Positions 14,398-29,814 are shown, numbered from the stretch's first letter. The stretch: DNA of 64,000 nucleotides from Laguncularia racemosa (GCA_037954665.1 JBBMOL010000388.1:124001-188000), one strand, 5' to 3'. Notes: generated by a model from the letters alone, not told the origin. Made by a program: numbers and translations.

Positions 14398-14862
14398 TTG
14401 GGGAGCCTAATGCTCCGAGACGCCATTCTCCAGCTCTGCTACGGCGGTTTCGGAGTTCTCTCCATCGCAATGAAGATCCACTTCCGAGACCTAATGAAGC
14501 TCCATAACACCACCGTGTTTGCCCTAGAAGATGACATCATCTTCTCCGATACGCACAACTATGCGAGTAACGTACGGTACCACATACTACCGAACCGTTA
14601 CTTGGCGGTTAAAGATTTCGGAAGCCTTCCGGTGGGGACCATATTCGAGACGCTTGAGAGAGGGAATGATTTGGTGGTGATGATTGCAGGTGGACCGACG
14701 AGGATTGGGATCAATAGCATCGGGATTAAGACACCGGGAGTGGTGAAGAATTTGAAGATAGTTGTGCATAGCGTGTTTATGCCTTTTGAGAGATCGCATC
14801 ATGTGGGGTCGGTGGCGATCGGCGATGGAGGTGGAGTTGGAGGAGATAGCGGGGTGAATTAG
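14398..14862 (+). pseudogene. captured FAS1 (fasciclin-like) domain fragment
   Basis: A 154-codon open frame resembling plant FAS1-domain cell-surface proteins. It includes AMKIHFRDLMKLHNTTVFAL, then a YHILPNRYL segment, LPVGTIFETL, and a C-terminal VVKNLKIVVHSVFMPF block. The order matches one nearly complete FAS1 domain. There is no signal peptide or GPI signal, and the tail after PFERSHH is Gly-rich and unlike the family. It lies wholly within the hAT-like element, so I read it as a transduplicated fragment rather than a working gene. The open frame spans the domain without a stop, so capture may be fairly recent or partial expression possible. Confidence 0.7.
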
Positions 14863-15070
14863 ACGGTTGGGAATGGAGCTCGTGGCCCACCACCGTCGGG
14901 CGCTGACCACATGTTCTATTTTTTATTTTTTACATAATACACTAAAAATAAAATAAAATTTCGTGGGTCATCGCGAGCCAATCCGCATTAGCCTGCGGGG
15001 TGGGGCGGGCCAACTTTTCTGACCCGCCAGCCTTGCGAGCTACTGCGGGCCAGCCCGCATTACCGGCCCT

Positions 15071-16650
15071 ATTTTGATTTATGCTTTATAAAACAAAAAT
15101 ATTTTATGATAATAAGGAGTTATTTTTAATATTAACATAGGAACTTACTATAGATATAATAGAAAAAAAATAGTAATGATATAGGATTTTTTTTTTGGGA
15201 TTTGCTAAAATATATATATTTTTTAGTAAAATAAATTTTTATATTATATAATATATAATATAATTTTTTTTATTATATCCATTAATTTAAAGTTTCTTTT
15301 ATCCAATAACTTAAAACGTTAGATGTGTGGCCGTCCATTAAGGATATTTTTAGTGGTGGACTTGTCCATGTCGTCCCCCGTTGTCGGTTCCACATGCTCA
15401 TGTCCATGTCGTGTACATCGGAGTTAGTACCCCGAATGCTGATGATTGACCTTACAATTCCAATTTTCTTCTTGTCTTCTCGGATGGTGCCATTTCAAGG
15501 ACATTAGTATCTCAAAGATCCTAATGGGTAGTCTCACTTTATTAGAACAGGATATAAATAGGATATAATAAAATGGTTTAAAATGCCAAAACGACGAATT
15601 AAAAAGGTTTTAATTCATAATTTTTAAAAATCTAAAAATAATGGTTTTATTTGGTTTTTAATTTTTTCAAATTTAAAAAGGCTATTTAAATCTAAATTAT
15701 GACTTAATTCAATCCTATTCGATTTAATTCGTGATTCATTCAGTTCTTTTTGCTCATCCCTTATAATTCCTTCTCAATCAAAACAAAAATATATTTCTTT
15801 TTTTTCTTCATATTTTCATATATAACAAATTATCAATAGTCAAATCATAAATTGACCAAAAATATATTTTGTAACTCTAACATATTACTTATATCATTTC
15901 AAGTGTAACCAAATAATATAATAATTATCATTTCTCAATTATATTACTTCAAAATAGTAGTTATATTTTTGTCTTATTTTATCTTATCAACTAATCGTAC
16001 TATCATCAGTGTATTTGATTAATTTTATAGGAATGCAATTGGATCATTATTCAATCCCTAAAAAGCTATTATATATTTGGTTTACAAATTAATTATTTAG
16101 CAAATCTCCAACTATCACAGCATAAGGAATTAAAGAAACAGAATAATTCTATATTTGGCCATAAAACCCTAATTTAATAGTCAAGTCATGAATAAAGTAA
16201 AGATATATTAGTATTTTTAAATATATTTCAAATCTATTAGTAGTATCATTTTAAGTATAATTAAATAAACTAATAATTATAATTTCTCTATTCTATTCTC
16301 AAAATTACAAGTTGTATTAGCAAATTTTTTCCCTATGGGTAAAAATGATAGCACATTTTGCCCCCATATGTGAAAAAGCCGTCCAGCTAACGTTTTAAAT
16401 GAATCAAACCAACTCATAAACTATTAAAACTTAATACAACATCAGTAAAGTTCAACTTAAGCACATTTTACTCGAATAACATTGAACTAAAGCTTTATCT
16501 TGCTTGACTTGACTTGCTATCAAATACGAGGTAAGCTCAAATATAAGTGAGCTTTATCGAATTTCAGTCCAAGTTAAATTATAATTTTATTCTATCTGTG
16601 CTGAGCTTGAACTCGTTGAATAACACTTCAAGCTGAGTTTGAACTCAAGG
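15071..16650. other. AT-rich intergenic DNA
   Basis: No gene seen. A less AT-rich patch at about 15320-15520 has a 60-codon frame with no recognisable domain. At 16480-16640 there are repeated GCTTGA/GAGCTT motifs in both orientations, a pattern common in decayed plant DNA-transposon relics, but no ends could be set. Confidence 0.5.
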
Positions 16651-16680
16651 AAAAAGAAAAAGAAAAAGAAAAAGAAAAAA
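16651..16680. repeat. AAAAAG microsatellite
   Basis: About five tandem copies of the hexamer AAAAAG, downstream of the RABB1 gene. Confidence 0.9.
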
Positions 16681-17067
16681 CAAAATTGAAGCTTTAAAAT
16701 TTCTGATGATGCTTAATACCATTCATTCATTTTCAGCTCCAGCCACTATATAACTTCTTTTACCTTTCAATATAATCCTAACGATGAACTTGACCCTCAG
16801 GTCCCTGACTGCCCCCCAAGAATCAAGAATAATCATGAATAGGATCTTCATACAGGGCATGATTTTCAGAGACGACTTACAGAATAACCCAAAACCAAAA
16901 AATGTCAACTTTACAATCAAGTTGTCGCCAGCTAAAAGGAGCAATTATACAATGATCTTACACTTGACATAGTAGGAAACTGTGAATGCAAATGAGATAT
17001 TCAGAAGAATCAGAACCAACGCATAAAGAAGGCATGTGGAGAAGCGAGTAGGTTGAGACCATGGAGT

Positions 17068-19652
<2,585 letters not shown>

Positions 19653-19904
19653 GATTGATCGATCAATCAATTCAGTTCAATTCGATTCGATTTCGGCTGG
19701 CTTCAATTCGATTAATTATAAGGATTGATCGCGTGCAATCAGATCCCTCTCTTTCTCGTTTTCTTTTCCCTATCTATGAATCCAAAAATCCAACGAAAGA
19801 AGAGTATAGGATTGAGAAACTGGAGAAGGACTCCAGAAGAAGGAGGAGAGAGAGGAATTTTGATTTTGTCGAAGGACAACTGCAGGATGTCAAAAACGAC
19901 AGAG

Positions 19905-19911
19905 TTTTATA
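19905..19911 (-). promoter_or_regulatory. candidate TATA box for RABB1
   Basis: TATAAAA on the minus strand, about 253 bp upstream of the RABB1 start codon. The intervening sequence would be a pyrimidine/purine-skewed 5' UTR, typical of plant housekeeping genes. No start site can be shown from sequence alone. Confidence 0.4.
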
Positions 19912-21695
19912 ATACTGTGTTTGGCTATTTTTACTTTCCTCGGAGAGAGGAATTATGATTTACGCGCATCGGACATATGATGTTATGTTTATGTACACAA
20001 CATGGCATAACGCACATGTCCGTCTTTTCCACATAACTGCTTTTTTCTTTTTTCATACAGACGAGTGAATTAATGGGGCCCACGGTCCCGCACCAGTGTG
20101 AATCATCATTCGCTGTCATTCTTATGTTTGCTTAATAGTTAATAATTCAAAATGTTTTCTTAACTTAGGGTTTCTTTTATTTGTCTTAAACAAGTTTTCT
20201 AACCTTTTTAAAACTTTGTTTTATTCAAAATTTTTATGATTAATCAAGAATGTTTAATATTTTTTTTTTCAATTGATTGTAGTAGTTTAATACCTACTTT
20301 AAGATTCAAAATTAAACTAAAAAAAGTAACAAGCTTGAATTCAATATAACTAAACTTGCTTAACCTTTTATTGTAATACATTATAGTTTGTTAAAAAAAA
20401 AACACTTACTTAATCTTTTATATTTTCAAAATTATATAAAGCCCAATAAATCCATGGAGTGCTTAAACTCAAATCAATAAATTACTCTATAAGCTAAAGC
20501 ATGGATTGGAGCTAGACTTAGCTTCATGGGATTTGACTTCAAGTAAATTTCAAACCTGACTCAATTAGTATACTTGATTTATTTGGTATAAAAAAATTAC
20601 AATCTATTCATTTTAATTTATTATTATTAGTATTCAATTTTTAAGATTACTTCCGACTAAAAGTTACTAACCATTAGAACATTTAAGTTACTATAACATT
20701 ATTCAATAATTATAAACATTAAGTCAGATTTATAAAAAAAGAAAAAGGTTTTTCCAAAGTTATTCCGTTTGGCCTAAAACTAATGTTAAATCATTTAAAC
20801 AAGATTGAGAATTAAATGTCACTACCTAGCGTAATCTGTACGTGCCGCAACTATTAAGTAAGTGAGAGTCAAGGTCTGGCGACGATAGCTTTGGATTTCA
20901 CCCCACTTTTCATTCCTTGTACTAGATAAGTATAAAATAGGATTAGATCAGCCGGCATAATGTTTAATTCTTGAATATTGTTTGCAATCAACGTCAAAGA
21001 GGAATTAATGTGACTTTAATTACAAGAGGACAATAAAGACCTTAGTCTAATATTATGTTTAGCATTAGGGAAAGGGAAAGGAAAGAATGAGAGGAAAAAA
21101 TCCTGTTTGTGAAGGAAAATAAGAAGAAAAAAAATATGAGGAGAAAGTTTTTTAAAGGTTCTATTTTTTTTTCTTTTAAATAGAAAAGAAGTGGGAGAAA
21201 AAAAGGAAAAATATTTGAATTTCTTAATTTACCATTCATACATTTGTCTTTTCTTTTTTTTTTTTTTAAAGCATGTCGATGAATTTACACCATATCTTAT
21301 TTTATTTTTTATAATAACATTTCTTTTATTTTCTTTCCTTCCATTATCCAAACATATTAAAAAGATTTAAAGACTCTCATAACTCTTTTCTCTCATACTT
21401 TTTCCTGCTTAATTCCTTTTCCCATTCCAAACAATATGTAAGGAAACTCTTGTACCCTCAAATGGATATGTTACTATATTAAAGAAAAATTAGACTTACA
21501 TAACCTTGCTTGATCGGTGGTATCATGCTTTATAAGGACCTTATCTGTGACAACCTATCATGGTTGCTTATTACCGGTCAAGCATCCGTAAAACATCTAA
21601 ACCAACTATTAAAATATTACAATAAATACACATAAAAGGGCCTTAAGGAATGCTCAAAATACATTTGCTTCACTTATATAAATATTGATAATAGA
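19912..21695. other. AT-rich intergenic DNA
   Basis: No gene seen. Short open frames lack domains. There are several T or A homopolymers, and a decayed repeat-like patch at about 20330-20580 with AAGCTT/TTGACTT-type motifs similar to those at 16480-16640. Confidence 0.5.
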
Positions 21696-23706
21696 CATGG
21701 TTGTCAAAATCACGATTTTATGTAGAATTACTAAGGGGTTCGTAGAATCGGAACGTAGAAACGTAAGTTTCTACAACCTATGTAAAATAACTTTTAAATA
21801 TTATAAATTTACTTACAATAGTCATTAAAAAATATAATGAATAATAGAAATAAGGAAATTAATTATTTATTTTAGCCATAAATTGCAAATTTGCAATAAA
21901 AGTCATAATATGGATAATCGAGCATAAGTTGTATAATATAGATATTTTATTTCTAAAATGATAAATCATGTATAAAACAAGTTTCACCTAGTTCTATATA
22001 CAAAAGTTAAAAGATAATAGATAAAATTTTAAAATCAATTGTGACTTTAAAAAATTACTAATAAATAAAAATTGATAATGAAGATATACCATTAGAAATG
22101 AGTAATATTAAAAAATGACAAAAAGTACATAATAAAGAAGATACTATAACAAGAAAACCTTCAAAATTATATATTACTAGGTAAATTTTTGCACTATTCG
22201 TGATTATTAATTCAAAATATATTTACTTAACAATATCTCACATTTACTTAACTATGAGAATGATATATTGAAAAGATAGAAATATAAATACATTTATACC
22301 TTTCCTATAAAATTAAAAATCTAAAAAATTCTTATAAAATTAAAGTTATCTACCATTTATTTTATTTATTATTACAAAAATATTAGTTAAAATAAGGAAA
22401 ATTGCAGCAATCAAACACGAGTGCTTTAATATGAACATGATCACAAATAGGAACAAGAAGATTAACAATCGACGAACATAAACACAAAGACTTCAATGCA
22501 ATGTAACACACTAACAAGAGAAGAGTGATGACCGACGAACATGTTGGGGTATGACTTATACTTCCCTACGATAGGAAAGCACATGGGTCCCGCTTCACGC
22601 TGAGCGGGCGGGGGTCCGGGGAAGCCGCCTCGACGGGGGTTTCAAGGGGGCAACGCCCCTTGGACGCCAGAGGGCTTTTAACAATTAAGCCCATAGTTGT
22701 TTATTAAAAGTTTGGACTTGGATAAGAAAACACGAAGAAAAATGCTTTTTGGAAGGAACAGGGGAAGAGCACGGTCGTGTGTCAAGGAAACACGCCTATA
22801 GAAGCACACACGGTTGAAGGCACGGCCATGTGTTGAGCTTGGAAAATACACAGAAGTACACACGGTTGAACATACGGTTGAAGGCACGGCCGTGTGTTGA
22901 GCTTGGAAAATCTACAGAACAGAAGCACACACGATTGCGTACACGGTTAAAGGCACGACCGTGTGTTGAACTTGAAAATCCATAGAAGCACACACGATTG
23001 AGTACATGGTTGAAGGCACGACCTTGAAAGCCATCAACCCATTCAAATACCCATTCACAATCACAACTCACAAGCATAGAAATTCACATGATACACTACA
23101 TTACAACTATACAAGTACAAGTATTGCTAGTCAGTAGTCATACAAGTCATACCTAACACAAAAATCGCGTCTATGAAGATGGATCTCAACTTGGTGGCTT
23201 GCTACAAGAACGATCGCTGCTTGGCAGCGCTCACTCGTCTACGAAGGAGAAGGATCGCTGGCTCGTTGCTTGGTGCTCTTTGTTCTGATAGTATCAACTC
23301 AGCTCAATGTGGAAGTGGATGTGGAACTATGGATCTCGGCTCGCGCTCGCCTCTCCTGTTTTCACTTTTCACTGTCTCTCTTTTCCTCTCTCCACTGAAC
23401 TTTGAAGAAGTTCAACGTACAGGCTACAGCAAGCCGGAAATTGCAAAGGATGTACTGAGTTGCCGATTGGGCTGGGCTGGGTTGGGCTTGGATTCGATCC
23501 GAATGGATTAAGCCTGCAATTGGAAATATGTGTGGAATCGGTTGAAATGGATAGAATCGCGATTTTGAATGGTTTTATTGTTCAAAATCGCGATTTTATT
23601 ACATTTTGCTCATCTCCGATTTTGTATGCGAGTTAACTGGGAATATATATACAAACTTGTAAAATCGTTGAATCGTATGAGTTGAAACGCGATTTTGACA
23701 ACAATG
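21696..23706. mobile_element. non-autonomous hAT-like element, 2.0 kb
   Basis: The ends are inverted repeats: CATGGTTGTCAAAATCACG on the left, and the inverse of CATTGTTGTCAAAATCGCG on the right (17 of 19 match). The flanking 8-mers ATAATAGA (21688-21695) and ATCATAGA (23707-23714) match at 7 of 8, the duplication length of hAT transposons. No transposase frame is present. The interior has an AT-rich left half, a GC-rich patch at 22560-22670, a tandem array (22768-23030) and GATTTTG/CAAAATC motifs repeated near the right end. A 112-codon plus-strand frame at 23173-23511 has no domain I recognise. Confidence 0.7.
22768..23030. repeat. tandem array with GCACGGCCGTGTG-type units
   Basis: About four to five degenerate tandem units of roughly 50-70 bp. 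Each carries CACACGGTTGA, GGCACGGCCGTGTGTTGA and a GAAAATC...AGAAGCACA spacer. The ACGGCCGT core is self-complementary. It lies within the 2.0 kb hAT-like element. Confidence 0.75.
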
Positions 23707-23714
23707 ATCATAGA

Positions 23715-25298
23715 CCAAATCAGAGTCTTACTCACAATTGGGCTCTTTACATTATGAGAAATCCTAAAAGAATCATTACAAAATTTACATTTATCCAAAG
23801 GTTCCAAGTAGCTCTAGCTACCCTCTCATCTTTACTCCTTTTCTTTCCACCTCGAATATTGGTAGCATTTATTGAAGTGATCCTCTTATGACGATAACAT
23901 CTATGGTTGAGTCTTGCATTAAAAAAAGTTTAGAGGGGAGTAAACAACCACAACTTAGTGAGATGAGGAGTGTAATACTTTCAATACAACACACATACAA
24001 GTAATTTCAAATAAGTTTTTATCCATATGCTATACATGAAATATCATATGCAATATAACATCATACGCGATCTTTTGATAACTAGTGTGAAGTTTAACGT
24101 TTAACACCCCTTTGACCTTGGGTTATGTATTCTTATGACCATCAATGCCTAAACACCTCATCTTAATTTTTTTTTCTTATCTTTTTGCTTAATTACTTGG
24201 TCTTTAGTATTTTACATTTTAAGCTTAAGGTTCCTTAAATGCATACTTAAGCACTTAAACTTTTAAGGATAGGTAAAACCCTTAAATAGGTTCCATCAAA
24301 GGCGTGACAACCCTCAAACCACTTAGTTTATCAATGTTGGAGCAGTAATTCTTAACTAATTACTTACTACTCATCCTATAGGAATTATGGCCTTTAGCAT
24401 TGTCCAATATATGTTCGGTTTTAATTAAGTCCAACCTTTAGTTAATTGATTTAGGATGATTAAACAAGATATATTCACAATCTATTTCACAATGCACACA
24501 ATCAACCATCTAGGCATCCAGCAATACAACACTAAATATTCACATCTACAAGTAAAACAAGGACAACCAATTATCAATCCACCCAACCACTTATGCATTC
24601 AAGTGTAACCATCCCCAAGTATTCACACTTAAGAATAAAACCTAAGCTACCAAGCATTTCACCACTTCAAACATTCTCTATATTTATACATACATACATA
24701 TGTCCTTGAATTTATTCATAGATATAACTTGTCCTACCATAAGTATATATATTAACTTATATATGTAAAAGATTGATTTATGTATCGATCGAGCTAGATA
24801 AATAAGTTTGCAAAAACAACATTTCTTATAAATATACAATGACCGAAAGACAACATATTAGCTATAAAAGATGAAAAGTTATACATGCAACTTTGTAAAA
24901 TTATATGTATAAATGTATTAACGAACCTAAGTGTATTATAGGACATATAAACTAGGATACATAAGTAGAAGTTAGAATAAATTAGTACATTATCATTAGA
25001 TGTTGTTAATTCACATATCTAACTCTATAATATAGGTATACTTATATATATACATTTACACAAAGGAAAGGGAGAAAAACTTGCTAGGGAAAAATCAAAG
25101 TGAGGATGACTTGAATGGCTAGTCAGATGGTGTGGGAAGAACTAGTTGGCTTGTTCATTTGGCACCATCAAACTAGTGTCCTATTGAGTTGTAACACTTT
25201 TTGTTTCCTATACTGTTAGGATGGTGATTTTCACATTGTATTGATGGTATTCAAACTTAACTTCGTCTTTCTTCTCTACAAAATAAATACTTTCATCT
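23715..25298. other. AT-rich intergenic or decayed repeat DNA
   Basis: No gene seen on either strand. The sequence is AT-rich with CA-rich stretches at 24480-24660. It may include remnants of older retroelements, but I could not recognise LTR ends or coding domains. Confidence 0.45.
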
Positions 25299-25568
25299 TA
25301 AAGATTTGAGAGAAATTATTTTCTTATTCTTCATAGAAGATGGGGTACATATATATAGGAATACTCTACATTTAAGAAGGCCACAAAATCTTATAACAAT
25401 CCTAACTAATAGAGGAAAAACTTCCACTAATTAAGGGATACTAATTAATAGGATCTGATAAGATCCTTTTATTGATATACCTAAACTAGGAAACTAAATA
25501 ACTAAAAAATGGAAATAAAATAATAAATTAAATAGGAAATCCTAATCTAAATCTTGTGAGAATTTTCA
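25299..25568 (-). repeat. Copia-1 3' LTR
   Basis: Matches the right-hand LTR over its whole length. In sense orientation it starts TGAAAATTCTC after the purine tract and ends CAAATCTTTA, where the other copy has CAAATCTTCA. Confidence 0.88.
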
Positions 25569-25583
25569 CACTCCCCCTTAAGT
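25569..25583 (-). other. Copia-1 polypurine tract
   Basis: In sense orientation AACTTAAGGGGGAGTG precedes the 3' LTR directly. It is the expected primer for plus-strand synthesis. Confidence 0.75.
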
Positions 25584-27280
25584 TGGGTTGTAAATATTGC
25601 CCATGCCCAGCTTGTGACTTAGTTCTTCAAAGCTAGTTCTTGGTAGGGCTTTAGTGAAAATATTTGTTGTTTGAGACTTAGTAGGCATGTACACAAGTTG
25701 CACAATCTTCTTCAAGATGAAGTGTCAATCAATCTTGATGTATTTGGTCTAACCATGATGAACTGGGTTCTTAGCAATGCTAATAATAACTTAATTATCA
25801 CAATATATCATGATAGGATTCTTGTGAGTGACTCTTAGTTCCTGAAGCAACCTTTGTATCCACATTCCTTTGTAGATGCCTAATGTTAGTGCCTTGAATT
25901 CAGCCTTAGCATTGCTCCTTGAGACCACAGGTTGTTTCTTGCTTCTCTAAGTTATGAGGTTTCCCCATACATAAGAATAATAACTTGATGTGGAACATCT
26001 ATCTATTATATCACTTTCCTAGCCTGCATATGAAAATACTTCAATGGTTCTCTTGTCATTTTCCTTATACAGTAGTCCCTTACCTAGAGTCCTTTTTAGA
26101 TGTCTTAAATCTTATTTACAGCTTTTATGTGTTCTTTGGTTGGATTGTTCATAAATTGGCTCATAACACTCATAGAGAATCCAATGTTAGGGTGAGTGTG
26201 TGAAAGGTAGATAAGATGACTAACGAGTCTCTAATATCTTCCCTTATCCATTGGTGCAGAGTTTTCTTCAGTTCCTATCTTCTTGGTAGAGTCCATAGGA
26301 GTGTCTGCTGGTTTACACCCTAGCATACTTGTTTCTTTCAATAAATTTAAAACATATTTATGTTGTGAGATAAATATGCCCTTCGTTGACTGTGCTAACT
26401 CCATTCCTAGGAAATATTTAAGAGGTCCAAGATTCTTGATCTCAAATTCCCTAGCCAGTACCTTCTCCATCCTTTTCATCTTTGGCAGTTCATCTTTGTA
26501 GTCTTCTATGATAATTATGTCATCAACATACATAATTAATACAATAACCTTCTTTTCAAGGGAAGATTTTACAAACATGGTATGATTTGCCTGGCATTGA
26601 GTATATCTCTACCTTAAAACTGAGTATACAAACTTACTAAACTAAACACGAGGGGACTATTTTAAACCGTATAAGGATTTTCTAAGTTTGCATACCCTAT
26701 TGCAGTTTGATGTAGTTTCCAACCCTGGTGAGATCTCCATATAGACTTCTTCTTCAAGATCACCATTTAGGAATTCATTTTTGATGTTTAATTGGTATAA
26801 TGGTCAGTCGTTGTTAGCCGCAAGTGATAGAAGAATACGAACAATGTTGAGTTTGGCTACTAAAGTAAACGTTTCTTGCTAGTTTATCCCATATGATTAG
26901 GTGAATCCCTTGGCAACAAGGTGAGCTTTTAGTCTTTCAATACATCGATCAGCTTTGTGTTTGACAATAAAAATCCATTTACAGCTAATGAGTTTCTTTC
27001 CTTTAGGAGGATCAGTGATCACCCATGTATCATTCTTTTCCAATGCACTAATTTCTTCATGTACGACTTTCTTCCATCCAGGACTCTTAAGATCTTCTTT
27101 TATGGAATGAGCTATTTGCACACTATCAAGAGAGGTGACAAAGGCCTTATATGATGATGAGAGGCCTTCATATGAAATAAATTTGTATATAAGATGGTTA
27201 GTGCATGATTTAATACCATTTCTCAAATCAATTGGCATATGAAGATCTTCACTTATAGCAACAATTTCCTTAGAACTCAA
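25584..27280 (-). pseudogene. Copia-1 reverse transcriptase and RNase H remnant
   Basis: Broken RVT_2-type reverse transcriptase. The N-terminal part (about 26897-27280) includes NDTWVITDPPKGKKLISCKW and LKAHLVAKGFT. The catalytic part (26231-26578) has YVDDIIII and NLGPLKYFLGMELAQS. RNase H remnants run to about 25590, where FTKALPRTSFEELSHKLG and MGNIYNPT are readable just before the purine tract. Several stops and frameshifts separate the pieces. Confidence 0.85.
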
Positions 27281-27399
27281 ACTAAAATTTTCCTTACTTG
27301 ATTGAATTTAAAGGGAGTTTTGTTCTGATTTAGAGTCTTAGTTGAAGATGAGAGGAATTGAGTCCACTATTTTCCTTCCAGGCCTTGCTTTCTTAGAAT

Positions 27400-28406
27400 A
27401 GACATGTAGCTCTTTGGTTATGATTTGTTGAGACTTAGACATAATAGGGGTGTAACTTTCGGGAATTTCAATTTGAGAGGGTAAGTCTCGAAGTGACTTT
27501 GGGAATGATTTTCAAGTTCCAGACTTTGAACATTTGATGGGCTGAGGTTAGAAGGCAAAGGTCAATTTGATCAATTTGACTTTCATCCAAAAACTGATAT
27601 TCACTCATGTTCTCCCCTTAAATTGATGGTTTTGGATAATATGCTTGATGTTCAAAGAAGGTGATGTCCATGGAGTAGTACATCTTTTTGGTGATGGGAG
27701 AGTAACACCTATACCCTTTTTAATGAGATGAATACCCAAGAAACACATACTTAATAGATTTAGGATCTAGTTTACTGAGGTGGTGTTGACTTATATGGAT
27801 AAACATGGTGCAGCTGAATATCTTTAGATCTAAAGATGTGAGTGTTTTGGTGTTTGGGAATTTATTTAGGAGTATTTGATATGGGGTTTGGAATTTAAGG
27901 ATTCTAGAAGGCATTCTATTAATGAGATATGTCGCATTCTATTAATGAGATATGTTGTTGTAAGGACTGCCTCTCCTAAAAAATGTTTTGGAACATGTGT
28001 AGAGAACATAAGGGATTGTGCTATTTCCAATAAATGTCTATTCTTTCTCTTTGCAACTCCATTTTGTTGGGGCGTATTAATACATGAACTAAGATGAATT
28101 ATGCCTTGGTGACTTAAAATATTATTTGGTATTGTCTATTTTGAGGGCTTGAATCTTGGTTTGAAATCGCGTTTGTACTATTATATGGTAATTTTAGAAT
28201 ATTTGAACCATTTCAGATTTTTCTTTCATCAAGAATATTTGGGTTAATTGAGTATGATCATCAACAAATGATGCAAACCACCTTGTTCCCATGATATTCT
28301 TTATTCTTGAACTTGCACTTTAGGTTAATCTTCTAGGTAGAGCTTGGCCTTTAAGGAAATAGAGTCAAAAAATGCATCTTAGTATTGCCAATCATCTTCC
28401 TCAAAT
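27400..28406 (-). pseudogene. Copia-1 integrase remnant
   Basis: The best preserved part (27720-27914) reads MPSRILKFQTPYQILLNKFP and ends SIKYVFLGYSSH, the usual C-terminal integrase block of Copia. Upstream parts are riddled with stops. A 23-bp segment, CATTCTATTAATGAGATATG plus three bases, is directly duplicated at about 27912-27957. Confidence 0.75.
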
Positions 28407-28745
28407 CTAAATCTTGAAATTACATAGGTTTGGAAAAAATTTACTCACATAGTTAAGATCATGAGTTAATTTACTAATAGAAAGTAAGTTGTAGTATAGC
28501 TTAGGAACATAAAGAACAAAATTTAAAGTTTGGTTCTTAGAAATAGGGACAAAACCTAATCCCTTAACCCTAGTGAGTGATCCATCTACAATTCTCACTG
28601 TATAGTCTTCCTTGCATGGACTATACTCATGAAATAAATTGATATCACTCGTCACATGATTTGACGCTCCTGTGTCAATGATCCATGGATTTGCTTGCTG
28701 TTTATTGACAATAAGGGCATTAAAAATTCTACCTTGATGTGCCAA
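28407..28745 (-). pseudogene. Copia-1 aspartic protease remnant
   Basis: Contains the active-site motif WIIDTGASNHVTSD and the downstream VLYVPKLYYNLLSISKL block, both typical of Copia proteases. The active-site Asp-Thr-Gly is intact. Reading frames to gag and integrase are broken. Confidence 0.85.
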
Positions 28746-28921
28746 TAAGCTGGTTTCAACGGTAGAAGTACTTGTCTATGCTAATGAATTTTGTTGAAAC
28801 AATTTTTGTAGCATCTCAAGTTGGTCTCTTGTGGAGGGACACTTGTTTCTCCTTGTTTGGGATCATCATTAGAGGTGGCAATAACATTGGCTTGGCTTTC
28901 TCGATTATTTGTAGATTGTGA

Positions 28922-29690
28922 GGGCTTCTAATTCATAGGTTTTCCATGGATTTTCCAGTAGGTTTCTCTAAGATGTCTTAGTTTATGGTAGTGATCACAC
29001 CATGGCTTGCCATTTCTTTGACGATTGTCGTTACTACTGTTGTTAGGGAAACCATGGGTTGCCAAAGCAAACCCTTCAAGGGGAGATGTAGGAGTATGAG
29101 TTCCCATCATGATCTTCCTCCTACCTTTTTCATGTCTAACTTTAGTAAATGTCTCTTAAGGACTTAGGAGAGCTTAATTCCCATAAATCTACCTCTAATC
29201 TCATCAAGATTTTTATTGACGCCGAGAAGAAATTTGAAAGTTTGTTTTTGCTCCACAATCCTTCAATACAAAGAGGAGTCATCAGTGCACTTCCAGGTAT
29301 AGACTTTGAACATGTCAAGTTGCTACCAAAGACAAGCTAGATTATTGAAGTATGGGGTTACGATGAGATCTCCTTAGTGTAAATCATGCAGATTAGCTTC
29401 AACCTCAAATAATTCTACTATATTTTTTGTGTTGGAATACATTTCTCTTGTATCATCCCATATCTCCTTTATGGTTCCATGGAGAAGAAAGTTCTCTTCA
29501 ATGTTGTTGTTCATGGAATTGATTAGCCATAAAATAAACATGTGGTTTTCAGCCTTCCAGCTTTTGAAATTGAGATCATCTTTCCTTAGGATTTTAACTT
29601 CCTTAGTGAGATAGTCATCCTTGCTCTTTCTGTAGATAAACATCATTATGGACTATGACCATTGAAGGTAATTTTTTCCATTGAGTTTGC
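28922..29690 (-). pseudogene. Copia-1 gag remnant
   Basis: The N-terminal UBN2-like gag region (29374-29646) contains LNFKSWKAENHMFILWLINS and IKEIWDDTREMYSN. The nucleocapsid part (28928-29110) has a zinc-knuckle-like CDHYHKLRHLRETYWKIHGK, in which Tyr replaces the last Cys of the knuckle. The two parts are not in one continuous frame. Confidence 0.8.
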
Positions 29691-29814
29691 GGCTAGTGAT
29701 GAGAAAAGGGGTGGCTTCGGTTCGTCCATGATGGCCTTCGGTAGATGGCAGAATGGAGGTGACTTCCAATGATGAAGAGGTTTGTCTTTCTATGGCCATA
29801 CCGTACATAGAGGA

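Larger units (their letters stand above)
13886..15070. mobile_element. hAT-like non-autonomous element carrying host gene fragments
   Basis: The ends form a short terminal inverted repeat: AGAGCTGGTAAT on the left and the inverse of AGGGCCGGTAAT on the right. The flanks GTTTGATT (13878-13885) and TTTTGATT (15072-15079) match at 7 of 8 bases, offset by one base. An 8-bp target duplication is the size expected for hAT. The subterminal regions (13901-14040 and 14955-15070) are very GC-rich with inverted GCGGG/CCCGC motifs, unlike the AT-rich surroundings. The centre holds fragments resembling two unrelated host genes on opposite strands. No transposase is present, so mobilisation would need one in trans. 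Superfamily assignment is inference. Confidence 0.7.

Noticed and set aside
19655..19958. Two overlapping plus-strand frames upstream of RABB1
   Set aside because: They lie in the RABB1 5' UTR/promoter region on the opposite strand and show no domain.
22768..23030. CRISPR-like array
   Set aside because: The units are degenerate and adjacent without unique spacers, and this is a plant nuclear sequence.
23173..23511. 112-codon plus-strand gene
   Set aside because: No domain, and it sits inside a hAT-like element near its right end. Low-complexity segments suggest chance.
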